Origin: Erodium maritimum | Lineage: Eukaryota; Streptophyta; Magnoliopsida; Geraniales; Geraniaceae | DNA length: 64,000 bases | Assembly: GCA_963921825.1 (NCBI GenBank) | Contig: OY997592.1 | Location: forward strand, 19,037,432-19,101,431 | Direction: 5' to 3' | Shown here: positions 36,710 through 47,440 of the stretch, one piece after another | Numbering within the stretch: position 1 is the stretch's first letter | How the letters are laid out: the number at the start of each line of letters is the position of its first letter | Translations under genes and position numbers: made by a program | Notes under the pieces: model-generated | The model's database searches: none | The model's input: the letters and a program-made list of their open reading frames with translations, nothing else | What the model was told of the DNA's origin: nothing

Positions 36710-37570
36710 CTAATGACGTCTTTGGAAACAAAACTTCTTTTCCATAAAGACCCCACCCCAAGCGACGAACACCATGTTCTCACTGGGATTGTAGAAATAG
36801 TATCCCCTTGTTGCTTTGGGATACCACACGAAGGTGCATATCTCAGATCTTGATTCGAGCTTAGTCGAAACCAAATGTTTCACATAAGCCTCGCAACCAC
36901 AAATCTTTAGGAAGGACAAAGCGGGCATCATCCCGTACCATTTTTTAAAATGGTGTCCCTTCCACACCATTAGTCGAAGCCCGATTCACTATGAATGCAG
37001 TCGTCTCTAGAGAAAAACCCCTAAAAGAGATTGGGAGATCAGTCCAACTAATCATGGAACAGACCATTGTCTAACAATGTCCGATTTCTCCGTTTGGCTA
37101 CACCTTTCAACTACAGTGACCTAGGAGGAGTCCATTCCAAAAGGATCCCATTCTCTTTTAGATGATCTAATAACTCTGTGGTCAAGTATTTTCCACCTCG
37201 AACCAATCGAAGTGCCTTAATACCTTTGTCGAGCTGGTTATCTACTATAGTCTGAAACTCTTTGAATTTATCAAAAGCTTCAGACTTATGTCTCACCGAA
37301 TAGACATAACCATATTTACTGTAATCATCAGTAAATGTGATAAAGTAGCTAAAACCCCTCCTGGCAAGTGAACTTATTGGTCTAAACACATTCGAGTGTA
37401 TAAACCCCAATAATTCACCCGCCCTTTCATCGCGATCGATAAAGGGCACTTTAGTCATTTTTCCCATCAAACAAACTTTGCACCTATCGATCGAATGGAA
37501 TTCGAATGAACCTGAAAGCCCGCACTTCTGAAGTGCTGATAGGCGCTTCTTGTTTATGCGACCCAAATGA
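36710..37570 (-). pseudogene. Copia-3 integrase relic
   Basis: Contains CKVCLMGKMTKVPF of the zinc region, core text YFITFTDDYSKYGYVYSVRH, and a C-terminal piece with CEAYVKH and YYFYNPSE. Fossil. Confidence 0.8.
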
Positions 37571-37575
37571 CAGTG

Positions 37576-38245
37576 TCATAACAGAGTTAGGTTTAAATCG
37601 TTGGATTTAGACCTCTTGGTATTAACGGAATATATAGAACTTGAGGCATTGTTACCCATATCTAATATGTACAATCCTCCAACCATGTCAGTACTGGTAT
37701 AAAACATATCATTGCATAGAACATTGAAAACTCCATTTCCAATATTAACATTATATCCTTCCTTGTCAAACACGGATACAGATATAATATTCCTACTAAA
37801 AGTAGGTATGCAATATACATTATACAATACTAAGACAAGGCCTCTTGGCAAAGCAAGACTCATGGATGCTACAGCAGTTGCCACAACTCTGAGGTCCATT
37901 TCGTGCTTTCCAAATCTCTCCTACTTTCAGCCACCATATATTAGTGCATGTGTGAGATTCAGTCATGTTATCTAATAACCATGAATCTTTGGAAGTAGAG
38001 AGATGTAGCTCTATAGAGTTAATACCGATTGAAGGCACGGTCCCACCGCCCTTCCTTAGATCATTCAGGTTTCCTGATGAAGGCGCAGTCTTACTGCCCT
38101 TCTTCAGATCATCCAGGCTATTTCATGAAGGCGCAGTCCCACTGCCCTTCTTCAGATCAGCCGTGAACTTCCTATAATCCCGGTTCCAATGACCAGGCTG
38201 TTGGCAGTAGAAGCAGACATTCTCAGGTGCTCTCACGAATCAGGA
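37576..38245 (-). pseudogene. Copia-3 protease and gag zinc-knuckle relics
   Basis: A protease-region stretch with NIISVSVFDKEGYNVNIGNG is followed, near 38180-38235 on minus, by a degenerate knuckle reading CFYCQQPGHWNRD. Fossil. Confidence 0.65.
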
Positions 38246-38274
38246 TGTAGGGAGACCCAAAGCATTACGTTCTT

Positions 38275-39176
38275 TGATAATTTCTAACTTTCAGTTTGAA
38301 CCCTATGGTTATTGCAATCATGTTAACCTAGCTATTACTAGTCTAGATTCAAACCCATTTTGTATAAGATTTCTGACCTAATTGCAACCCACCTCTCACG
38401 AGTGTCAGATTGCAATTCCTACCTTCTATCAAGCCTACCCGGGAGATAGAGCATTAAGCTTAAATAAAAATACAAACCATAAATCAAATCATTCAAGACA
38501 ATACCCATCCATACATTCAACACATTGGAACTTAAATCTCTACTCCCCATAACCCTAGATTATGGGGTTTTAGTTACTCATGAGCAAGGAAGAAGATGCC
38601 ATTGATGAACATAAACAAAGCTTCATAATTGAATAAAGTAGAGAAATACAATACCCAATATAGATTACAATGATGTTCTTCCAAGTCGAAATCCTCTCCC
38701 TTAGCTTGCTCTTATCTCTCCTATCTTCTTATCTCTCAAAAATACAAGTTAGATCTATTGGGAGGCTGATTTTAGGGCTAAAAAGGGTAAAACTCGAGTC
38801 TGAAACGAATTTGGGAAACAGGCATACACGCGTGTCACGGCTCCGTGACGCTGTCCGTCACGGCCACCGTCACGGATCCGTGACGGATCAGAGCGTTTTG
38901 GCGAATTTGTGTCTTCGTCACGGATCCGTGACCCTACCCGTGACGGGTTATGTCACGGATCCGTGATGCCCTGCTTTGTTCCACCATCTTGACTGCTGCT
39001 TCCGAATTTCTTCCCTTTTTATGTGTTTTCGCTTGTATTCCATGATATACCCTGTGAAACATGAAAAACGCTAGAAACGAGAAAAACATAAGAGAGTGAG
39101 ACAATAATGGGCTAAAATCAACCATAAAATCCCTCTAAATGTGGTATTTTTAATGCTAAGATGCGTCCGCATCAAC
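38275..39176 (-). repeat. Athila 3' LTR
   Basis: About 900 bp, ending GCATCAACA on plus beside a polypurine tract (AAGTGTGGGG on minus). The left edge at TGATAATTTC is inferred, because no second copy is in the window. Four TCACGG-NN-CCGTGA palindromes lie at 38835-38966. Confidence 0.65.
38835..38966. repeat. Palindrome cluster in the Athila LTR
   Basis: TCACGGATCCGTGA occurs at 38870-38883, 38918-38931 and 38953-38966. TCACGGCTCCGTGA occurs at 38835-38848, with further half-sites between. Confidence 0.85.
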
Positions 39177-39391
39177 ACCCCACACTTAGACTTTTTCTCG
39201 CCCCGAGAAAATCAACAATAGGAGACATCATCACTAAGATAGAACCGGTTAAACCCCGAGGTTCACCTCGATAGGAGGAGTCTGGTACTCCTTTATTCAA
39301 GACATTAAATATAAAGATGCACGTGCAGTGCATGAATCCTAACTCTAATGCATTCCTATAACACTCTATATGATGCATGAAAAAGGCACGA
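39177..39391 (-). mobile_element. Athila 3' noncoding segment before the Tekay-B insertion
   Basis: Starts with the polypurine tract and then noncoding sequence. No frame is recognised. Confidence 0.6.
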
Positions 39392-40459
39392 TGTCACGCA
39401 CCAAATTCGGCATGACCGAACCCGGAGCGCGAACGGTGAAACAAAAAGATTTTCATACATTTTAATAAACCTTTTTAAAGTTACCACTTACGTTAATCAA
39501 AACAATATTTTTACAACCGAGTTTTAATTTAAAAAAACCGAAAGAACACTAAAACAAGAGTGTACGTCGCTAGACAACCCCGACAGCCCGGACTCTCGCT
39601 CCCACCTCTTCAAGCCTCGAGAGATCCTCCTAGTCCGCCTCGCGAACAGTACCTGCAGGAAAAGCAGCAGGGGGTGACCACTTCGCTCACCGCCGAAGAT
39701 ACCGGATTGACCACGGCACACCCACAGAAATGCCGGGAACACCGGCAACAACAACAACCCCGGGGACTACTACCCCAAAAACACAATTTAGACTGATGGT
39801 CACGCAATACTACTGTTAAAAACTTCCCAACCATCTCAAAACCCAGACACGTAATGTAGACCTTAAATCAGAGACCGAACAACCATTCCATTAGTCACAC
39901 CGACAAGGTAAAGCACAACCCTCACACGATCCTATATGAATTTACTTGTAACTTTTCGCAACCAAACCAGTATTCGCTACTCGTCACTACCTCAGAGGCC
40001 TGCGGGAAAAGTAGTAAAGGGGATGAGCGTTCCGCTCACCTCCATGGATACCCGTTCGATTATGGCATACTAGTAAAGCATCAACAACTTACCAATCTAA
40101 ACAGGGCAAACAACTACCTCAAAACCTTCTACCAAACCGTCACAACTGCTCACGATATCAATACCTCAAATACTCGCTCACGTAAGGGAAACCTCGAATG
40201 GGGATCATATTATAAACTAAGCAAAACACTATTGCTCACCATATCAACACCCCAATTACCCGATCACGTAAGGGAAACCTCCAAACGGGGATCACGTTCT
40301 CAACTAAGCAAATCACTATTGCTCAGAACATCAATACCCCAACTACCCGATCACGTAGGAGAAACCTCAAAACGGGGATCATGTTCTCAACTAATTAAAA
40401 CACTATTGCCCGCAATAACAATACCCCAACTACCCGGTCACGTAGGGGAAACCTCAAAC

Positions 40460-40630
40460 AACCCACTCACGTGAGGGAAACCTCAAACCACCTGTCCACG
40501 TGAGGGAAACCTCAAACAACCCATTCACGTGAGGGAAACCTCAAACCACCCGTTCATGTGAGGGAAACCTCAAACAACCCGTTCACGTGAGGGAAACCTC
40601 AAACGACTCGCTCACGTGAGGGAAACCTCG
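40460..40630 (+). repeat. 29-bp G-box minisatellite (Tekay-B 3' LTR)
   Basis: Units of the type CACGTGAGGGAAACCTCAAA. CACGTG starts at 40468, 40497, 40526, 40584 and 40613, and the sixth register (40555) reads CATGTG. Spacing is exactly 29 bp. Confidence 0.9.
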
Positions 40631-40869
40631 TTCGTACAGCGCCGCAGCGCATCAACCCTAACCCCTCTCCGTGGTGAGACCCTCACACGGAGGCGTTGTA
40701 TCACCACCGTAGGTTATTGATGAGTCTCAGACCCAAGACCTCACCCTTTAACACAGAACTTACGACCTCTACAAACAAACACAAAGATCGCAAGCAATGT
40801 CACATAATATCAAAAAACCACACAAACACCCAAGATCACAAAGGATCAACACACCTTCTGCACAACCAC

Positions 40870-41225
40870 AAGCCTCAGCACTTTACCGATCGCGCGCCAG
40901 AAGGTACGGCACACCTCAAGGAGACCACAACCCTCGACACTTTACCGATCGCGCATCAGAAGGTATGACACACCTCACGGGCATAAATCAAGCCTCATCA
41001 CTTTACCAATCGTGCGCAGGAAGGTACGATACACCTCACGGGGACCACAGCCCTCGGCACTTTACCGGTCGCGCATCGGAAGGTACGACACACCTCTCGG
41101 GCACAACTCAAGCCTCAACACTTTACCAATCACGCGCCGGAAGGTACGACACACCTCACGGGGAACATAGCCATCAGCACTTGACCGGTCGCGCATCGGA
41201 AGGTACGACACACCTCTCGACAACA
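40870..41225 (+). repeat. 60-bp minisatellite, six units
   Basis: Each unit has CACTTTACC-ATCGCGC followed by GGAAGGTACGACACACCTC. Alternating variants suggest a 120-bp higher-order unit. Partner array at about 47675-48025. Confidence 0.82.
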
Positions 41226-41569
41226 GCTCATCCAGGTATCACCAGAACAATCACAATCACAACCAAATATCACACCATACTTCGCAAATAGCAAAATTGA
41301 CATCACGACTGACTACCACTCAGCAAGTCAGTCAACAACAATACATGTTCAACACCCCACAAGCACTCATGGCCATACCGTGGCACCCTTTATCGATGGC
41401 AAGTCGACAGGCGGCCAAACCTCCATGCCAAACACACAAATCATACGAATGCTCAACAACCAGCAAAAATAACATAATGACTAGCTACCACTCAGCAAGT
41501 CAGTCAACAACCATACAGGTTTAACACCCCACATGCACTCATGGCCACACGCAACCACAATCAGTTCAT

Positions 41570-41885
41570 TAACCCTACGACACCACCAAATGCCACATGC
41601 ATTTCTATTGTTCGATAGGTTCACTCAACCTACGACACCACCAAGTGTCACATGCAATTCTATTATTCGACAAGTTCACTCAACCTACGACACCACCAAG
41701 TGTCACATGCAGTTCTATTATTCGACAGGTTGACTCAACCTACGACACCACCAAATGTCACATGCAGTTCTATTATTCGACATGTTTACTTATCCTACGA
41801 CACCAATAGTGTCACATGCATTTCTATTGTTCGACAGGTTTACTCATCCTACGACACCAACAGTGTCACATGCATTTCTACTGAT
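41570..41885 (+). repeat. 62-bp array with GACAC...GTGTC dyads, about five units
   Basis: Units read CCTACGACACCACCAAGTGT then CACATGCA-TTCTATT-TTCGA. The other LTR has fewer units (about 48370-48580). Confidence 0.82.
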
Positions 41886-43341
41886 AACTTTCCCTAGTCA
41901 AGGCCGAAATCCGGCTACTTTTCCCTACCTCGTAACGCTTTCCAAACGTCCACGCTCAAGCTTCGGCAATGCTCACGATCACCCGCTTAGCCTCCTCTTT
42001 CCACGGTCGGTGGCACGATCTAACATGATCACAAGTTAGAACACTTTTTAAATATGCAGGCAAAACCGAATTTAATGAACTGAACGCCCAAATGTCACCC
42101 CAACAATGCCGATCGCTCCCAAGCTTCCCATTTACTCGACATTGTCAACAATGGGCCCGGAAAGGCCCGATTCGCCCGGCTCGGCGAATCTGCCCGGGAT
42201 CGGAAAACGCCCTTCTGGGGCTCCGAAAATTCCCGTTTTCGTTTCTATGATCCTAAAATAATTCACGTGTTCCAACGCAATCGACGGAATCAATTCCCGA
42301 CGTCCGAGCGATTTAATTCGCGTTTAAAGTTTCTAAACCCGACATTTCCAATTTTCACAAATTAATTCCATAATTCGTTCCGGGTGTGAATTATCGACTC
42401 GGGGATTGTCCAAGACCATCCGAACACGAAAAACCCGAGGTCCGGCCAAGTGGGCCCCACACGGCCACGACGGAAAACGTTCCTTTTCGCCCCAAAACGT
42501 TCCTAACGAACTCCAATCCTTAACCCAACCTTAATTTAACCATTTAAAATCAAACCCTAAAATTCAAACGACCAAAACGAGAAAAATACGGGTTCTTACC
42601 GTAGGGAATGACGAGAGGAGCTCGATTATGCAAGAAGAAACACGACCCACCGGTCGGATCGTCCACAATCTCCAAAAACCCAAGCTTTTCTCTTCTTTCT
42701 CTCCTTCCCCTTCTCTCTCTTCTTTCTCTCTCTATTTCTCTTCTTTTTTCTGTTTTTGCCGAGACCCCCTCTCAACAAATCCTTTTATTTTGTTTAACAA
42801 TTCAAACCCACACAAAAGACCAAACTAACCCTCACTTTTCCTTTTGTTTTTAAGTTAAGTACAAGGGTGCAAATGACCTTTCAACTTCAATCCACCCCTT
42901 TTTTGACAAGTGTCATGTGGGTCCCATGAGCTAGAAAAATATCTTTGTAGATATTTTTTAATCAGATTCGCGAAATTCGGCCGTCTTGGGCCCCGTGCGG
43001 ACCCATTTTCCCAGAAATTACGAAATTTCACGTGCTTCAAGGAAACGACCCAACTAAGACCAATGCAACGACGACTAAGCATTTTGGATTCAAATCGGGC
43101 CTCGAATGGACCAAAACGTCGCTCGGTTGACTTGTTTTGGCAAAAAGTCAACTTTTCCCAAATTGGTCAAAAAGTTGCCCTGAGTCACCCAGAACTCACT
43201 TTGGTCGATATCGGGGTCAACTTAAGTCCGATATGACCCTCGGGGTCAATTTTAGGTTCATTTAGATGTCTGTCCCCAAATTTTAAATTTTTCCTTTTTT
43301 CTGCCGATTGACCGGTGTTGACCAGGAGCGGTCCTTACAAT

Positions 43342-45480
43342 CTACCCCCTTAAATGAATTTCGTCTGCGAAATTTGAAACAAACCTACTTCCGGAGTCGA
43401 TCATGTTGGGGTGTTTCGCGCGAACCTCTCCCTTGCGCTCCCAAGTCGACTCGGCTCCGTGGTGCCACCACTGTACCCGTACTAGACGGACAGTATTGCC
43501 ACGCAGGACCTGATCCTGTGTATCCATTACTCGAACTGGCGTCTCCTCATACGAGACATCACCAGCCACCTCGACATATGCCCACTCAATGACGTGAGAG
43601 GGGCCCGCATTATACTTCCGCAACTGGGAAACGTGGGCATTCCCAAGCTGCGGTAGTAGTGCAGGTCGGTATGCAACTGCTCCTACTCTACTCAGACCTC
43701 GAAAGGCCTGAAATACCGCGGGGCTATCTTGTCTCCGTCGCGTTTGAAACATACCAGTCCATTCTTCGGACTCACCTCCAGGGATGCATGGTCACCAACT
43801 GCGAACTTGAGAGGTCGGCGCCGTCTGTTAGCATAGCTCTTCTGCCGACTCTGCGCGGTCTTCAACCGCTCACGTTTCGGCTCGACCTACTCAGTCGCCT
43901 CTCGGGCCAGTTCTAGACCAAGTAAACTCTTATTCCTCACTTCTGCCCAGCACACGGGCGATCGACACGGCCTACCATACAACGCTTCGAACGGTGCCAT
44001 CTCGATACTAGTCTGAAAGCTGTTGTTGTAGGCGAACTCGGCTAACCGCTCACGAAATCCATGGTGACGTGCTCCCATTTCCACTGTGCAACCGACAGTG
44101 GCTGCAATAACCCAGCAGGACGCTGATGTTCGGCTCTCACCTGCTGACAAGTGAGGCACCGCGATACTAACTTTGCAACCGTTCTCCACATCCCGCTCCA
44201 CCAGAAATGTCGCCTGATGTCGCGATACATCTTAGTGCTACCCAAGTGCACTGTAAGACGCGAATGATGTGACCCTCGCAGCACGTCGTCTCCGCAGCTA
44301 CGCGGCACAAACTAAACCCATCGATACCGCAACTCCCAATTAGCACAAAGCTCCCATCCCTCGGCGTCGACACCGCCGGCAACTCTCTCCCGGATCTCTG
44401 TCGTCTCGACATCCTCAGTCTGCGCCTCCAACACTCGGGCAAGCAGTGTGGGTTGAGCCATCAATGAACACATGGCTGCATCGTCAGTAGCCTCTTCTAG
44501 CTCAAGCCCGAACGTGCCTCGCCCCTTCATCATGTCCCGCTCCCAGACTGATAACTGGTAGTATCTGGATCGCATATCGATCTTCGAGAAACGTGTCGAC
44601 CCTATCAACCGGTCGAACAAATCGTCAATTCTTGGCATAGGGTATCAGTTCTTCACCGTAACCCGGTTCAGTTTCCAGTAGTGTATACATATCCTCAGCG
44701 CTCCACTCCTCTTCTTCACGAAGAGTGCTGGCGCTCCCCACGACGATGTGCTTAGACGGATAACTCCTCCTTCCGGATCTCGTAGAATTGACGTCTCAGT
44801 TCAATCAACTCTGCTGGCGTGGATCTGTACGGCGCCAGTGATATCGGTGTAGTCCCTGGTATCAGGTCAATCCCGAACTTGGCCTCGCGAACTGGCGGCA
44901 ACCCGGTCAACTCATCGGGAAAGAGCTCAGGGAACTCGCACACTACTCGCGGTAACTCTCGGCTCTGCGCGGTCGACACTTCCTCCACTGCGGACAATGC
45001 CGATATGAGAACTCCGTTCTTTCTGCCCAATACACACGAGACCCTCGTGTTGCCTGCTGACACCATCACCTGTCGCCGGTAACTGTTTATATTCGCTCAG
45101 TACTTCGCAAGCCAATCCATTCCCAAGATTACGTCAAAGGCTGTCATTTCGTAAGTATCCTCCCCACGGATACACGCACAAGCTCAGTCGCTGTCGAACC
45201 TCACGGACCCTCGCAGTCTCTCTGAGACCTCGCTCCACCACCGCCGTCGTGTCCACCAACTCTGAATATACCCGAATCCTCAGGGTGAGGACTCGATCCA
45301 GAATCAGGGCTCTGACCCTTCTCTCGAACCTCCTGTATCGGTTCGGTTCAGCCACCACCCTCACTGGTGCAAAGCGGGACAATGACGTAAACTTGTCCTC
45401 GTACTCCGGCCACCGTGTGGTGGGTCCATAACCCACGCACACGCTTAACTCGCGACTCTCACAACGGCGACACACTCACC
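43342..45480 (-). pseudogene. Tekay-B gag-pol relics
   Basis: Toward the 3' end lie chromodomain/integrase wording (ESTWERKGEVRAKHP, WWSGMWRTVAKLVSRCLTC), a short RT piece ([20 protein letters not shown]), a protease/RT linker and a small gag piece (PNRYRRFE). Fossil, much reduced against Tekay-A. Confidence 0.75.
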
Positions 45481-46150
45481 ACCCTAGCGTTCACCCAGCT
45501 TAGACGTTCCGGCCTATACTCAACCGGTTAAAACACACGGTTCTCATAATCGCGCTCGTCACACAATGCTAAGTCTACCCTTAGCAGAGTCGCATCCTAT
45601 TCCTATCACAATCAACCCGCACACTCGTGCGCCACACACTTTCAATCACATACTTACAAAACGCACGAACAAAAAGTCACACACTACACAACGCAATATC
45701 AGCGTACACACATCACAGTCAGTTTTAAAACATACGCCCACAGGGCCAACCCAATTTAAAACTTACACCCACAAGGCCAATCAGTTTTAAAATTTACTCC
45801 TTTTTCATCGTAAAATTTCATTTTTGACATCACGTAGTTACAACCCGGTCCAGGCGTCCCTGAACTACGTTGTACCCACTTGATATCAGCACCGTCACGT
45901 TCGACAACAAGGGCGCCCCTGAGTCGAGCTGTGACAGTCTAAAAACGTTTCACGCAGCATACACACAACATCATGACAGTCACACAATTATTATGCCAGT
46001 AACAACAGCACTGCACATACACACAACATCAAACAAGACTCATGTCACTACGAGTCTACACACGGTTTTCGACTTGCGCAACCAACGCACGACGGGTTTT
46101 TAATGACTCAACTCTCCCCACCTAATTGACGTACCGTCAGAGGTGTGAAA

Positions 46151-46168
46151 CCTCGAGCTCTGATACCA
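46151..46168 (-). other. Tekay-B primer binding site
   Basis: On minus TGGTATCAGAGCTCGAGG. Its first 12 bases are complementary to the initiator tRNA-Met 3' end. It lies three bases inside the 5' LTR. Confidence 0.85.
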
Positions 46169-46447
46169 AAATGTCACGCCCCAAATTCGGCATGACTGAA
46201 CCCGGAAAGCGAACGGTGAAACAAAACGATTTTCAAACATTTTAATAAACCTTTTTAAAGTTACCACTTACGTTAATCAAAACAATATTTTTACAACCGA
46301 GTTTTAATTTAAAAAAACGAAAGAACACTAAAACAAGAGTGTACGTCGACAACCCCAACAGCCCGGACTCTCACACCCAACTCTTCAAGCCTCGAGAGAT
46401 CCTCCTAGTCCGCCTCGCGAACGGTACCTGTAGGAAAAGCAGCTGGG

Positions 46448-46466
46448 GGTGAGCACTTCGCTCACC
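46448..46466. repeat. Variant hairpin in the Tekay-B LTR
   Basis: GGTGAGC-ACTTC-GCTCACC keeps a 7-bp stem at the position of the conserved inverted repeat of the other subfamily, but has a different loop. Confidence 0.75.
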
Positions 46467-47234
46467 GCCACGGATACCGGATTGACCACGGCATACCCAC
46501 AGAAATGCCGGGAACACCGACAACAACAACAACCCCGGGGACTACTACCCCAAAAACACAATTTAGACTGACAGTCACGCAATACAACTGTTAAAAACTT
46601 CCCAACCATCTCAAAACCCGGACACGTAATGTAGACCCCAAATCAGAGACCGAACAACCATTCCATTAGTCACACCGACAAGGTAAAGCACAACCCTCAC
46701 ACGATCCGATATGCATTTACTTGTAACTTTCCGCAACCAAACCAGTATTCGTTACTCGTCCCTACCTCAGAGGCCTGCGGGAAAAGTAGTAAAGGGGATG
46801 AGCGTTCCGCTCACCTCCACGGATACCCGTTCGATTATGGCATACTAATAAAGCATCAACAACTTACCAATCTAAACAGGGCAAACAACTACCTCAAAAC
46901 CTAATACTAAACCGTCACAACTGCTCACGATATCAATACCTCAAATACTCGCTCACTTAAGGGAAACCTCGAATGGGGATCATATTCTCAACTAAGCAAA
47001 ACACTATTCCTCACCATATCAACATCCCAATTACCCGATCACGTAAGGGAAATCTCAAAACGGGGATCACGTTCTCAGCTAAGCAAATCACTATTGCTCA
47101 TAACATCAATACCCCAACTACCCGATCACGGAGGGGAAACCTCAAAACGGGGATCATGTTCTCAACTAAGTAAAACACTATTGCTCACAATAAAAATACC
47201 ACAACTACCCGGTCACGTAGGGGAAACCTCAAAC

Positions 47235-47440
47235 AACCCACTCACGTGAGGGAAACCTCAAACCACCTGTCCACGTGAGGGAAACCTCAAACAACCCACT
47301 CACGTGAGGTAAATCTCAAACCACCCGTTCACGTGAGGGAAACCTCAAACAACCTGTTCACGTGAGGGAAACCTCAAACCACCCGTTCACGTGAGGGAAA
47401 CCTCAAACGACCCGCTCACGTGAGGGAAACCTCGTTCGTA
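47235..47440 (+). repeat. 29-bp G-box minisatellite (Tekay-B 5' LTR)
   Basis: Seven CACGTG hexamers start at 47243, 47272, 47301, 47330, 47359, 47388 and 47417, each exactly 29 bp from the last. Confidence 0.92.

Larger units (their letters stand above)
33291..38274 (-). mobile_element. Copia-3: Ty1/copia element (Angela-like, tentative), 3' part
   Basis: A 1.7-kb 3' LTR is followed on the minus strand by RNase H, RT, integrase, protease and gag zinc-knuckle relics in copia order. It is interrupted on the right by the Athila element. The LTR length and the RT wording (MDVKTAFLNGNLTE, KLLKSIYGLK) suggest the Angela/Tork side of copia, but the clade is not certain. Fossil with many interruptions. 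Confidence 0.8.
39392..43339 (-). repeat. Tekay-B 3' LTR
   Basis: 3948 bp, TGTCACGCACC to GTCCTTACA on plus, with the polypurine tract just inside (ATCTACCCCC on plus). Holds the G-box array, a 60-bp array and a 62-bp array. Confidence 0.85.

Noticed and set aside
41533-42039. Frames with repeated STYDTTKCHMQFYYST-like text
   Set aside because: Translation of the 62-bp array in the Tekay-B LTR, mirrored at 48344-48732.
42608-42853. Putative membrane protein frame rich in S, L and F
   Set aside because: It lies in a CT-rich tract of the Tekay-B LTR and recurs at 49301-49522; not a gene.
40460-47440. CRISPR-like regular array
   Set aside because: The whole 29-bp unit repeats with no unique spacers, in a plant LTR. 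It is a minisatellite.
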